Positions 1 through 11,623 of a stretch of DNA of 64,000 bases are shown piece by piece (the first letter of the stretch is position 1; every line of letters starts with the position of its first letter). The stretch is from assembly GCF_003086295.3 (NCBI RefSeq), contig NC_092051.1, forward strand, positions 13,074,810 through 13,138,809, in the 5' to 3' direction. Under the pieces are notes generated by a model that was not told the DNA's origin, searched no databases, and was given only the letters and a program-made list of their open reading frames with translations. The translations under genes and the position numbers were made by a program. The stretch comes from Arachis hypogaea. Lineage: Eukaryota > Streptophyta > Magnoliopsida > Fabales > Fabaceae.

Positions 1-465
1 CGGGATAACTCCGAGTTCACCGTAGCCGAGACCACTCCGACGGGCTCTTTCTCATTGGGTACCTACAGAGTATCGCTTGCGTCCCGGACCTGTGACTGCG
101 GGTACTTCCAGGCACTTCATTTCCCGTGCCAGCACGCACTTGCATGCTGCGCCTACTCACGGGTTACCTGGTCCTCTTATGTTCACAGCGTGTATCAGAT
201 TAGTTCAGTGTTCCGTGTGTACCAGATGGGATTCACACCGCCGATACCGGAGGGATTCTGGCCACCTTACGACGGGCCAACCGTGATCCCGGACCCTGCC
301 AAGAGGCGTGCGAGAGAGGGTCGTCCGAGATCCACTAGGATACGGACGAATATGGACGAGGCAGATCCGAATCGGCCAAAGAGGTGTGGCCTTTGTCGCC
401 AACCCGAACACACCCGCAGGAGTTGCCCACAGCTTGGAGGACCGTCTCACACGGGGGGCCAGTAG
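1..465 (+). CDS. MULE transposase, C-terminal part (SWIM zinc finger and zinc knuckle), 5'-truncated by the window edge
   Basis: The frame is open from base 1, so the start lies upstream; the first ATG is not the true start. The visible part holds a SWIM-type zinc finger, CDCGYFQALHFPCQH (C-x-C ... C-x-H), the usual nucleic-acid-binding module after the DDE domain of MuDR transposases. A proline-rich stretch and a basic segment follow. Near the C-terminus is a CCHC zinc knuckle, CGLCRQPEHTRRSC. The stop is at 463-465 with no frame breaks in the visible portion. The catalytic domain is off the left edge, so activity cannot be judged. The transcript would run towards the PMD gene. Confidence 0.85.
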   Translation, partial: RDNSEFTVAETTPTGSFSLGTYRVSLASRTCDCGYFQALHFPCQHALACCAYSRVTWSSYVHSVYQISSVFRVYQMGFTPPIPEGFWPPYDGPTVIPDPAKRRAREGRPRSTRIRTNMDEADPNRPKRCGLCRQPEHTRRSCPQLGGPSHTGGQ

Positions 466-807
466 TAGCGATCTTGTTATTGTTAGTGTTTATTGATTTT
501 ATTTTTCCTGTTACTTGTTATGTAAGATGACTTATGTAATCTGTTTATCTTTTTACCTTCTAGTAATGAAAAAGTTGCATCTGCATTTGAATATAGTTAG
601 AAATCCCATGACTGCAAAAGTTGATAACTAAAGTGTTATATGATTCAATGATAATACATAGTCACTAATCCACTAGGTAAATACCAGATTTTTAAGTACA
701 ATAAGATGAGGAAACAACAAGGAAAAATAGCTCTAAAGTAACAACAGTAATCCACATCGGTTTGGTACATGAGTGAACCCTAACGTCCAAAATACATGAA
801 ATGTAAA
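466..807. other. Non-coding spacer between the two convergent MULE genes
   Basis: About 340 bp of AT-rich sequence between the two stop codons. It should hold both 3' UTRs and polyadenylation signals. No open frame or repeat stands out. Confidence 0.6.
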
Positions 808-3646
808 TCATCTAAACAAGTGGGAGCCTGTCCCACAACGACGGGAAACCCGTGGCCTCTGACCTCTGCGGATAAACGGCTCCTCATCCTCTATCTCATC
901 TGCGTCCTCATGCGGGGCAGGCTGTGCGGGTGGCGTAAAATGGACAGGTGCGGCAGACGGCCCGGCGACAGACTGTGATGCAGCGGTGTAAGCGGAATGT
1001 GGGATACCTCCCAAACTAAACTGGTCACCAACAGGTGTCGTAGCAGGCTCGTTCAGATCAACATCTAAGGGTGCCTGCGTGCCAGGGGTCTGAGGACGCC
1101 TCCTGCCCGGCTCGTCCTCCTGCATGATAGCCGAAATCTCCGCTAGAAACCGTGGACTGCCGAAGTCCGCATCAAGCGTATCTGCCCCAAGGAAGTCCTG
1201 CCACTGTGATCCGGGAATAACCCATGGAGTACCGTCCTGCTGAGGCTGGTCGTCGGTGGGTACTCCAACAAAGTAATGTCCAAAAGGACCGGACCCAAGT
1301 CCAGCGTCACTAGGCTCAGCCCCGTCACCCATCCCTGAGCCATACCACTCACCTCCGTGCACCCCATCCTGGGTACTACCACCAGCAACTGAAGCCGCCC
1401 CTGCACCATCCCCGCCCTCGGGCCCATGCTGATCATCGTCATCGTCCTCAGGGTCAGGTGCAGCGGCATGAACCGCAGCACGCCCTCTACCTCTGCCAGG
1501 ATGATGTCGTCGTCGACCCCTAGCGGGGCCGGCCTTGTCGCCAGCCTCCATAGCACGCTCAAGCCACCCCCAGTCACGCTGGCTACAACGTGTGCCCACG
1601 CGAGCTCTCCTATCAATCCGCCTCCTGTCCGGCACGTCGTCAGGCCGATCCATCTCAGGTACTCGCCCAGCTCCCCGCTGTGAGGCCTCAACAGGAATAG
1701 CAACGGCTCTCGGATCGCCCAACTGCGGATCCGGAGACAAAAACCTCTTCCCGTGCTGACTCCACCAATCCAAGAACTGATGCGACGGACCAGGGTCAGC
1801 AACAACATCGAATCTCAGCACGCTCTCCGTACGGTCGTCCCAATATTGATGCCACTTCTGCAAATGGGACGGGAACCATCGATCGCCGCCTCTGCCGTCC
1901 TTCGACATCAGAAAGTCAATGTTCAGGGCGGCCTGTGGACGGGGCTGCACCCCTCCAAACTGCGGAAGAACCCTGTCTACCTGATGCCACTCTATGACGG
2001 CAAAGTAGATAAGCGATGTAACAGACCGCCACAGCACCATATGCCGAGGCTCCAAAACCTCGGGATGCACGACCTGAAGTACGTCGGGGCTACTGTACGG
2101 CATCCAGATAAACTGCACCCAGAACGATACAATGTCAGGGCAACTCGTGATCCCAACTCGTAAATCGTGGTTAAATAAAAAAACTTATTAAGTAACATAC
2201 TGACCTCTCTATCCTGCAACCGGTCTATCCAGAGCCTCCACGTCTGAACTCTAGGACCCTTCTCGCTACTGGAAGGGATGTAACCTGACCACCTGCAACA
2301 TGCACATGTGTTACCGCTACTTATATGTGTGCTTAGGGTATCCAATACATTATGAATGAACACGCGGTTATGTGTAGTAAATTGAAATAGACAAAGATTA
2401 GTAAAGTACCTCGAGGCCAATGGCCAGCTGAACGTCTCAAATCCTGCAGGCCTAAACCGAGGAAATCGCCAGAAAATCCATGACTGAAGTAGCTGAAGTG
2501 GGCCCGCTAGCTTGATAATATTTCTGTTCGCCACACGGCACATGCACCGGTACAACCATGCCAGTGCTGCAGAACCCCAGCTGTAGGTCCCCATCTCCTC
2601 CAGCCTAGCTACAAACGGAAGCCATCTAATGTTAACGCGGTTGCCCGACTTGTCCGCAAAAAGCTGCGTGCCCAACAACATCATGATGTATGCACGGGCA
2701 TAACGACGCACAGTATCCTCATCAGCTCCCTCCGGGCACTCACCAAACGTCTCCTGAAACCAGCTGCAGTTGACCGCGTACTTCTGAACCTGGCTAGGAG
2801 GAGGTACCACTCCAAGCAACTCCTCGAACCAAACCCAGGCTGGACGGCCACCATCGATGTATACATGGAACTCTAATAGGCAGCCGCTGACGTAACGCCC
2901 GTCCACTGGCAAACCCAGCTGGTATGCCACGTCCTGCAGTGTGATCGTGCACTCTCCGAACGGCATATGAAACGTGTGCGTCTCCGGACGCCATCGCTCA
3001 ACAAATGCACTGACAAGGGCCTCGTCCAACCGGAACCATCTATCGTTCAGCCTTGCAAGATGGTAAAGACCAGCCATCTGCAGGTACGAAATGTATCTGT
3101 CATCCAGGACCATGCCCTGCTACCGCCGCATGCTCCTGATGCATCGCTGAGGCTGTGGAAGAAATGAACCGCATTATTAGAACCAGCTTAATTACCGGTG
3201 ACAAACATAATCAACACGATAATCCCTAAACCAAAAAATCTTACTATGTATAAAAGATCTAACATTATAAAACCACAACTAAACCGCTTACATAAACCAC
3301 TAACATAAACCACTAACGTAAACCGTTAACGTAAACCGCTTACATAAACCACATACATAAACCACTAAGATAAACCACTAACATAAACCACTAAGATAAA
3401 CCACTAAGATAAACCACCAACATAAACCACTAACAAAAACCACTAACATAAACCATTAACAGAAATCACTGACATAAACCGCTAAAATAAACCACCAACT
3501 AAACCAACATCTAACCCGCATGCCAAACCACTAACTCACATGTACCGGTAAAACAAAGTTATTTCCGTACTAACCTCTTCGTTGATGACCCCAGCTATAT
3601 GGGCGACTCCGTCCAAGCGATATAACCGTGCCGGATCGTCCCCCAT
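808..3646 (-). CDS. Plant mobile domain (PMD) protein of a MULE, four exons, one premature stop near the N-terminus
   Basis: The model has four exons read on the - strand: 3646-3575, 3152-2410, 2292-2205 and 2112-808. Each junction has GT-AG, and the exon lengths (72, 743, 88, 1305) keep frame to the stop at 808-810. The product matches the aminotransferase-like plant mobile domain family: the core includes RLDEALVSAFVERWRPETH, the GECTITLQDVAYQLGLPVDG block and the LAGPLQLLQSWIFWRFPRF block. The C-terminal third is low-complexity and acidic, with a DLNEPA stretch. Codon 35 is TAG (3120-3122). An ATG at 3113 restarts the frame and would give 698 residues. PMD proteins occur both in MULEs and as domesticated host genes such as MAIL1/MAIN; the position beside a transposase says this one belongs to the element. 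Its function here is unknown. Confidence 0.75.
3280..3505. repeat. 13-bp minisatellite inside intron 1 of the PMD gene
   Basis: About 17 imperfect tandem copies of a 13-bp unit, roughly TAAACCACTAACA with variants at the last bases. It fills most of the intron between 3153 and 3574. It is not a telomeric repeat, since the unit lacks CCCTAAA. Confidence 0.8.
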
Positions 3647-3758
3647 GAGCAGAGTATTCCGTTCAGGTCTTTCTCGGAGAGAATCTGGGTCGTTTTCTCT
3701 GAGATTTGGTGGGGCAGGGGAAGGTGAGAATGGTTCGAATGAGGCTGATTCGAACTCC

Positions 3759-3765
3759 TTATATA
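3759..3765 (-). promoter_or_regulatory. Probable TATA box of the PMD gene
   Basis: TATATAA read on the - strand, about 115 bp upstream of the proposed ATG at 3646. It lies at the inner edge of the hairpin-rich subterminal block, so promoter and transposon terminus are next to each other. Confidence 0.45.
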
Positions 3766-3778
3766 GCCCAATCACTAG

Positions 3779-4020
3779 TAATTCGAACCAGGGTGGTTCG
3801 AATTACTAACAACCTAGCTTAAGCGTAATTCGAACTAGGGTGGTTCGAATTACATGATGACCTCATTTACCCATAATTCGAACTGGAGTGGTTCGAATTA
3901 CTTGCATTCCTAGTTCGAACCAGGCTGGTTCGATTTACTTTCAATTTTTTCTTTGAAATTCGAACTGCTCTAGTTCGATTTATTTGAAGATGAAGTTCGA
4001 ACTAGCCTGGTTCGAATTAC
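3779..4020. repeat. Array of six short palindromes with TTCGAA cores (MULE subterminal region)
   Basis: Six units of the form TTCGAAC-(6 to 9 nt)-GTTCGAA start near 3779, 3826, 3873, 3912, 3955 and 3993. Each is a near-perfect inverted repeat able to form a hairpin of about 26 nt. Half-site variants continue inward to about 3732. Such repeats at element ends often serve as transposase binding sites; that role is inferred here. Confidence 0.8.
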
Positions 4021-4115
4021 ATAAAAATATGATCTGGCTCATTGCTGTATCGATTTTCATTTTGGCTCATATAGGTAAATTTGGATTGATGTTGGCTTAT
4101 TATAGTATTTTGCCC

Positions 4116-4931
4116 TTTTATTCTTAATCAAAATATTTTTTCTAAGTGAATTTATTTTTTATTAAGAGCAAAATTTAAAAATAAATTAAGTAATTATTTA
4201 TTGTAAAAAAATTGAAATTATTTTTTCTTTCCCACAAGTTTATGTATTAGTCATTCTACAAACATTTCATAATGAGTAAAAATCTTTAAGAGTAAAATTA
4301 TAAAAAAATAAATTTATTTAGAATGAAAGTAATGTGATTAAGTATAATTTACTTAGATGTGATTAAAAAATAATTGAATAACTATGTACTGTAAAAAATT
4401 GATATTATTGAAGGATAAAATTAAAATTTATTTCTATGTATCATTTTTGTCCTCAACGTTTTCGTTCTATTTAAGTCCCTAACATTTTAAAATCGTCTTA
4501 ATTTTGTCTCACCGTCAATTCTGTTAACGGATCCTAACCGCAGAACAATATTGAGCCAATTTTAAAACGTTAGAGACTTAAATAAGACGATTTAAACGTT
4601 ATGAACAATTTTATGACTTACCCCAAACGTTAGAAACAAAAATAATATTTTACTTTTTTCATGCTATAAAAAGTTATAAGTAATGTATAATTATATATTA
4701 ATTATTAAAAACATTTATATAAATTTTTTCATCTCATATTCGTTCCTTAACCAAACACACCCTAAAACAATTAATTACAAATTGTAATTTGTAACAATTA
4801 TCTCGATTTTGCTTGATTGTATTTTTGCCTACCCCATAGGAAATAGTTTCAGGACTGATCACTTGTTGCACCCTGAATGTAATAAGATAATATATACTCT
4901 CTTGTTTAGAGGTGAGGTTAGGTAGCTCAGG
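4116..4931. other. AT-rich spacer with a MITE-like inverted repeat
   Basis: No gene is visible. Around 4430-4655 an imperfect inverted repeat pairs TTTTTGTCCTCAACGTTT with its counterpart TTTTTGTTTCTAACGTTT on the other strand, with a second inner pair (GTCCCTAACATTTT / GTCTCTAACGTTTT). This looks like an old MITE common in legumes. I could not define a target duplication. Confidence 0.45.
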
Positions 4932-4940
4932 TGACAATTA

Positions 4941-6218
4941 GGATTTTTTTATTTAAATTAAATAATAATAAAATTTATAAAAATACATCAAATATAGGAT
5001 AATCATTTAAATACATAACTTACTATATTTTGAGTACTAAGAGCAAAATTTAAATACGGATGTAATACTGAAATTTTGGACTATAAATTTAACGTATTTT
5101 GAGTGTACGTTTTACGCAGGAAAAGAGATACTGAATATCTAACGTATCTTAGGTGTACCCAAAATATATTTTATGTAAAGAAACGTTTAAAAATTTATCC
5201 GAGTTTCAGTATCCAAGATATAGTCAAATCTAGAAAGGGAATCATAGGATTTGAGATATAGTCAGAAACAAATTAACGCCATAGTATTCGAGATAGGTGT
5301 ATTATGGTCTAGTTTTTTTGTATCCTATATATCTTTAAAAAAAATTCTATATATATTCTCCCACCCTCAACCATTAGTACTCACAATTCATTCTTTTTTC
5401 TATTCTCTCTTTATCCTTTAACTTTGTTTGCATAGATAATAATAAGTTCTTTTTTGTTGTAATTTATCCCAATGAGATAGTAAAAACCAATGATAAATGA
5501 ATGATTTTTTAGTCTAATTCAACTGTGATGATGTTAAGTACTTACTGTGTTGATATCCTGCATGCCATAAAGACTATCATACTGAACAATATAGGAGAAT
5601 ATATTTCAAGAAGATTGAACGAGTTGCATATAGATTTTTATCAGCGCTTTCAAGCGGTGGATTTATTAAGTTATTCTGGCTTGAAAGTGATTAGCATGTG
5701 AAGGTAATATTTGACATACATCCAAAACCAATGTCACAACATGTCATGGAGTAGTATGTTATGGTTCGTGACGTGATTGGTGGTGGTGGAGGATCGCCCT
5801 CTTCTCAAGTTCTCAAGTAGTCAAACTAGATGCAAGACCGATCCATATTGTCAAAGAGCCATTTGTACTTCAGGAACTCAAACTGAAGGTGTTACAAAGT
5901 TACTAGATTTTCCTTGCAACCAATATATATAGGCCTATGACTATATCTCGAGTGCTGTGACCCCCTTTCCATTTTTGATCATATCTCGAGTACTGAAACC
6001 TGGATCAACTTTTGAATCTATCTCGAGTGCTCAGTACCCATTTTTCCACATAAAACATATTCCAAATGCACTTAAAATACGTCAAATTTTTGTTCGTCAC
6101 AAGTCATAATCCAAGATCTCAGTACCCGAAATATAGTATGCTGTATATTTAAATAATTATTCTATATTTTATATATTTTGGTAAATTTTATAATTATTTA
6201 ATTTAAATAAAAAAATCC
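4941..6218. mobile_element. Defective MULE with about 110-bp terminal inverted repeats and 9-bp TSD
   Basis: The element runs from GGATTTTTTTATTTAAATTA at the left to its inverted counterpart at the right, and similarity continues for about 110 bp inward. It is flanked on both sides by the identical 9-mer TGACAATTA (4932-4940 and 6219-6227), the duplication length typical of Mutator-like elements. The interior holds one degenerate coding stretch near 5520-5815 and repeated ATCTCGAGT motifs at 5945-6025. No full transposase is present. Confidence 0.75.
5520..5815 (+). pseudogene. Remnant resembling the N-terminal region of a MULE transposase
   Basis: Conceptual translation gives a stretch with FDIHPKPMSQHVME followed by VRDVIGGGGGSPSS. 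This resembles the region just before the DNA-binding domain of legume MULE transposases as I remember them. Several in-frame stops interrupt it. It lies inside the 4941-6218 element, which supports a transposon origin. The identification is from memory and tentative. Confidence 0.35.
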
Positions 6219-6727
6219 TGACAATTATTCTCACGTTTTATTATTATATTCTGTAACGTTTATAAGTTATAACGTTAATATACGAACATGCACAAAATAT
6301 GGCATCACCAAGTAAAATTCTGTTTTTTACTTTTATTAAATGAATGAATCCGAATCCATTAGAAACATAAAAATACAAATCAAGATTTTCTTTTTCCCCC
6401 GGTAAGAACTACAACGCCGTTACTATGTCCGAAAAACACCTCTTCAGAAAGGCCATTTCATGGTTTCTCTAAGAATAATACAACAATAAGCTGAAAATAA
6501 AAGATATAAGAAAGATTGCCCTGTTATCTCCAGAGTGAAGATAAGAGCTTCAAGGGTAAAGGCACATCCTATGATCAATTTTTACCTGAACTTTTTGGCA
6601 CGTAATTACATGAATACCAACATGGATAGCATAATTAAATTGGACTCAGCAGCCAAGAAGATTGTTCTTAGCTAACAAGTACGCTTTGATGGTTTTACCT
6701 TGAAGTGAAAAATCTCAACTCCGCAGT

Positions 6728-8298
6728 TCAAACCGCAACTTCTAACGGCTGGAGAGCTTTGAGAGGATTCATTATGACACCATCTATCAGTCCATATTCT
6801 TTGGCCTCTTTTGCGCTCATGAAAAAATCGCGGTCTGTGTCCTGGTTAATCTTTTCCAAACTTTGTCCAGTGTGGTAAGAAAGATACCCATTCAGGTTAG
6901 CCTTGTGATGCAGCATTTCATTTGCCTGAGGATCATGACTGATGATTAATTTTCTGTCAAGAATTGTACGAAAAAAAAAAGCGGCTTAAATAGGTTTTTG
7001 GTCTGTATAACTTTTCTTTGGCCAAAAAAATTTTTAAAGTCTCTATTTTAGTCTACATTAGTTTGCTCCGTAAAGAGGTGACGTGAAACATCTTGCCATA
7101 TCAGCATTTCAACTTGCCATGTCAACATTTAATGGAGCAAATTAACGGCAGAGACTAAAATATAAACATTTTAAATTTTGCTGGACCAAAACCAAAGAAC
7201 GGGTATTCTAGAGACCAAAAACTTATTTAAGCCAAAATATTCTGATATTTGAAAATACACCATTTCTAGTTGCAGACTGAATTAAACTTTTAATTTCCGA
7301 AAAGGATTTTCCCTGTATGTCAAAAACCAATTCTATCCATTTGCTATTTAAAGTTTTAAACAAAATGTACTATAATCTTTGAAATTTCAAGACCAACAAT
7401 GATAAATTTGAGTTGTACCAAATGGCAAAACACTTACCCAGCTTTACTATGCAGTTAGCTTTACAATAATAGAAGTATACAAACTTTAGACCTAAGCAAG
7501 AGGTCTATACAGTAGAAATAAAAAGGAAGAAAATGGGGTCTATACCTGAATATCTATGTCAGTTTGCCCTCCCTGAGCTCCACCAAGAGGTTGGTGAATC
7601 ATTATTCTTGAATTAGGCAAGCTATATCTCTTTCCTTTAGTAATGAGGAATAGATGAAATGTTAGAAAGCCAAATTTTTCTCATATAGAGAAAACAAAAA
7701 ATAAAATCATGGAACAATTGTAAGTTTAGAGAATCATTATAGATGAATAAATATAGATGGCTGATAATATTTAATCCAACAGCAAAAGCATTAGACATTA
7801 TCTAGCAGAATTTAAGATAAAAGTATTGAGTGGAAGTAAACTATGCTGATCTAACCCGAAGAAGAATCAGACATTACCATGCCTAACAGTTAAAATAAAA
7901 ACAAACCCATCATTTTTCCAAATAATAATTTATACAACTTTTTAAGTCTACAAATAGATTGTAATATATATAACACAAGGCATGTTTGCATAAAACAGTG
8001 ACAAGTTATTGCATTACCTGCTGTAACTGATCCTCCTGGAGAGTTTACATACATGACAATATCCTGTTCAACATATAACATAATATTAGTTGATACAGTG
8101 CTTGCACTAGAAAGAGAAAGTTGATTTTAACACACTAGAAACTTGTAAAGATTAAAGACAGGTTCAAGGTAATAATCATATTGAAACGAAGAAAAGGATA
8201 AAAACCTTCTGAGGATCAACAGCATCAAGGTAAAGAAGCTGCGCAACTATGGTGTTTGCCATGTCATCATCAACTGCTCCGCCGCAACGTATTATTCT
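6728..8298 (-). pseudogene. ClpP-like protease subunit (CLPP5-type), lacking the active-site serine exon and the N-terminus
   Basis: Exon-like blocks on the - strand encode successive parts of a plant plastid-type ClpP. 8298-8206 gives RIIRCGG...[16 protein letters not shown]. 8063-8018 gives DIVMYVNSPGGSVTAG. About 7641-7546 gives [19 protein letters not shown] with the catalytic His. 6925-6728 gives the C-terminus with [20 protein letters not shown] (catalytic Asp) and a TGA stop. Most junctions have GT or AG at the right place. Missing are the transit peptide, the start, and the exon that should carry the catalytic serine (AASMG). Sequence just before RYSLP is degenerate. Wild-type ClpP degrades chloroplast proteins with ClpC; this copy cannot have the Ser-His-Asp triad. 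A ClpR-like inactive paralogue is less likely because a whole segment is gone. Confidence 0.8.
6983..7233. mobile_element. 251-bp MITE in the last intron of the ClpP relic
   Basis: Terminal inverted repeats GGCTTAAATAGGTTTTTGGT and GGCTTAAATAAGTTTTTGGT (right end read on the other strand) match over about 22 bp with one mismatch. The interior is non-coding. I could not see a convincing target duplication. Confidence 0.7.
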
Positions 8299-10833
8299 CT
8301 ATTTACCAAATCATATTGTCAGCGTTATAATAGTTGAAAGACTGATTTACAAAAATTCAGCTTAACATTACCACCATAAGGAAAAACAAATATACCTTAT
8401 GGACCAAACACCCTAGCATGAACTACTGCTACTCTAAACTTCCAATGTAACACGTTAAATATTTACATGGAGGGTTAAGTGATCTATGTAGGTATGAAAT
8501 CACCTTTGTCTATAATGATGAACCTTAAATTCCTGAATAAGAAATTTGGCTCTGCTCCAGACATTGCTGGTAGAGAGAGAATGGAAAAGGATTAGTTGTC
8601 GACCGAGAACAATGCTTTTATGTGCGAGAAAAACTACGAAGTGCGCAACAGACAAAGACATGTTCAACCTCATATAAAATTGAGTTTTTATTCACACTTT
8701 TCGCTTAAATAATAAATCGCAGCACCTCCCCATCTATTCAAGTTGTCAATACATCTAAGCTATTGATGCTGATTAACGAGACTAACATCTAGTTGAAGGA
8801 ACTAACTACTCGTGACTTGGAAAAAATGTTGTTGTGACCAAGATGAGGTGGATGCCGATGATGAAATGCAAATGGTTTGGCATGAAAGTTTCTTATGCTA
8901 ACTAAAATCAGCCTTTTAATTTTTAATAATATTTTAAGATGGAGAAGAAGTGAAGAATCAACGGTGATCGAGTTTTAGTTTGTATTGTTTAGTTTTGTTA
9001 TAAGAACACGAAGGAAGGCACTAAAATCTCAACTATGAAGGCAGAGGTGTGTTGTCTCAAACTCATTAGCATCGCATGACATCATAAAAATCAATAGCTC
9101 GGAGAGATAGGAGTTTCTCAAAGATGAAGAGATATGGAATGGTGTGAAGAAGAAGAAAGGTCTAGTCGAACTGAAAAAGCAAAAATGATTTGTGGGTTAA
9201 ATAAAACAGTATCATAAATATCACAGTTAGATTAAACACTGGAGGGTGTCAATTTTTATTGGCACTGGAGAGGATCCGTTCCCTGCTATTGGTTATTGTA
9301 ATTCGGGTTGTTTTGGATGTAGCTGTGAACTTAATTTCATTACTTAGTGTTACAACCAAAAGATGTCAGAATTGTAATGGTGCTATTTATTATGACCATT
9401 GCTGAACCTGTATTTGTTGTTTCATATAAACGAAAGATTAGTTTATTGTTGTCTACTAATTCCATTGTTGAACCTGCTGAATGTAATATATTTTGCATTG
9501 GTAACATAACATTAGAAACATGGGAAAGTATGAGGAGCTAATGAAATATTTATAGATATAATGTGTACAATGGAAGTTTAGGAAGTATTAGAGATATAAT
9601 TATTAGTGTTACCTTTTCTCATCAGTTGAAACTTTTGAGATGAGTGGTATCATGACATGGTATTAGAGCGCTAGATCCGAAAGGTCAAGAGTTAACCCCA
9701 AAATCAGTTTAAACTTTTGGGAAGATGTTTATTATCGCTAGTACTCGGATGGTTATTCTAGATAGTATGAGGATGTTCATTTTGTAACTCAATAGCCCAT
9801 TATACACATTGTACAAATAATCCATTATCTCCCTAATGAGATCCTAGAAACATAGTATTCATAGGATTCATGTAAGCATTTAACGTGCTATATAGTCGTC
9901 TTCGTTAACGTCCAGAGTCAAGTCCAACTTGTCAAACGGAGAAAAAATATTGGGAGTCATTTTGTCAAAAACAAATATTAAAATCTATTTTATCAAAAAC
10001 AGAATTTTCGGGGTCCAAAATGATAATTTTCTCTTATTAAAATCCAGCAAATAGATGATAAAAAAATTCAGCAAATAAAAATAAATTTAAAAGTTTATAT
10101 AATTATTATCATATACATAATATAAATTAAATCCGACTTCGGTCTTGTTCTACCAAAATCCATTCTAATTGAGTAGGAATGGGATAAACACTTATGAATA
10201 TGAATTAATTTTGATATTTAAACTTATAATTTAAAATTTTAAGTTATGAATTTATAATTTAAAATTCTGAATTTAAGATAAATAAAATAATTTTTAAAAA
10301 ATTAATCAATATTGACTAACAAAATTGATTATCTAATATAATTTTTTAAAAAATTTTAATTTGAGTAAAAAATAATACCTATCAATCCGCTAGTAAAAAA
10401 ATAATGAGTTCAGGGTTCAGCTTCTCTCATAATTAATAGGGAAAACGTTAATTTGAAATTTTGAATAATTAAAAGGCTAAGAGCATAGCAATTGGGTATT
10501 ACCGTATTACAAATAAGGATTTAGTTAAGAGGAGTGTTGGGGTGAGGTTTTGTGATTTGTAGTCATCAATTAATTATTATTAGTATTTTTAATGGTGTAA
10601 AATTACATCTAATGATATAAAATTACTCAATTTTTTTTAATTGATTAAATGATAACCAAATTTTTATAAAAGTATTAGTACTTAAACTCTCATTAGTTAA
10701 AATATATTTTTTAAACATATATTAAAGTTGCTAGTAAAAAAATTAAATTTCTTTTAAATAAAGAGTGAATGAATGAAACAGTCAGAAAACAAGTGTTCCG
10801 TTATTAACTGCAATTAACCTTTTTATAAGATAG
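8299..10833. other. Intergenic AT-rich region with MITE relics
   Basis: No gene can be supported. Around 9240-9293 a piece ending CACTGGAGAGGATCCGTTCC resembles one end of the MITE at 27794-27964, but its partner end is not visible. Around 10510-10700 a stretch with AATGGTGTAAAATTACATCTAATG resembles the interior of the MITE at 41957-42126, more diverged. Confidence 0.45.
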
Positions 10834-10838
10834 GTTCC

Positions 10839-11370
10839 TGTTACGGTGGGTAACCAGAGATTAGTGGGCCGGATGGCGTTGGTTGGCCCAAATGTGTGAG
10901 GGAGGTGACTATCGAGTGAACCTGAAACTCGGTGTTCCTCCGTCCGACTTGTACGTGTGAAAGAATGGGGGGTGGTACCTGCAAGGACACTCCGATGCCT
11001 AAGTTAGCAAGAGTGTGAGCAAGTTTAGAATGTATTGGACTTAGTGATACCTGAGGGAAGTCAGGGTATTTATAGTGGTGAACCAATAACCACCGCTGAA
11101 GTAGTGCCGCCTTTTTAGGCGGATAACCGTTCCCATATCTTGGGGAGGTTAAGATATGGCTCTATGAAGTGGTTAGAGAGTTTCTAGGGGCAGTTACTCA
11201 TTCGAATGAGTGTTATCTGCCAGCTAACCCTCGTATCCGACTTCTTTGGAGCAGGTCGTGTTTAGTACCGACTTCTGGGACGAAGGCTGGTACTGGAGGA
11301 GGGCCAACCCTTTGGGTTGGGCTTCTTTGCTTAGATCTTGGGCCCTATTTATTGGGCCAGGGTATGAACA
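10839..11370 (-). repeat. 3' LTR (element sense)
   Basis: 532 bp, TGTTACGGTGGG...GGGTATGAACA on the + strand. It matches 19760-20291 base for base as far as I could compare. Confidence 0.92.
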
Positions 11371-11383
11371 GTGCCCCTACTCG
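11371..11383 (-). other. Candidate polypurine tract
   Basis: Read on the - strand, CGAGTAGGGGCAC lies directly against the 3' LTR. It is purine-rich but short and not a clean tract. Confidence 0.4.
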
Positions 11384-11623
11384 AGCCCAATTTCTTTTAA
11401 GAGTTGGGTTCGAGTATTCAACTCGGGGTTTTGGCCGATTTGCAGGAGGACCGACGTGATGGTTTAGGAACCGACGTGATTTTTCTTGACCTTTCGGTTC
11501 TGACAGTTACGTCTAATCAAGCGTCGTGTCCGTTAGGGGTGTGCGTAGAGATTTAATGGCCTTGGTAACGGTGCATCTTCATTAATGACTGCCCCCATTT
11601 TACCATTATGCCCCTAACGTTCT

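Larger units (their letters stand above)
1..4115. mobile_element. Mutator-like element (MULE) carrying a PMD gene, left end outside the window
   Basis: The window opens inside a MULE. The end of its transposase gene is on the + strand (1-465). A plant mobile domain gene lies on the - strand (808-3646), so the two genes converge. A hairpin-rich subterminal block (3779-4020) follows. The proposed right terminus is near 4115; read inward on the - strand it starts GGGCAAAATACTATAATAAG. That terminus is recalled from this element family and not proven, because the left end and target duplication lie outside the window. Coding parts are GC-rich compared with the flanks. Confidence 0.7.

Noticed and set aside
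3280..3505. Interstitial telomeric repeat
   Set aside because: The 13-bp unit lacks the plant telomere heptamer.
3779..4020. Possible CRISPR array (regularly spaced palindromes)
   Set aside because: The units are hairpins of a MULE subterminal region in a plant genome, with related spacers and variable repeats.
9347..9541. Small + strand ORF
   Set aside because: No recognisable domain, AT-rich context and no start context or splice support.
10841..11086. 81-residue ORF repeated at 19762-20007
   Set aside because: It is a chance frame inside the LTR; duplication only reflects LTR identity.
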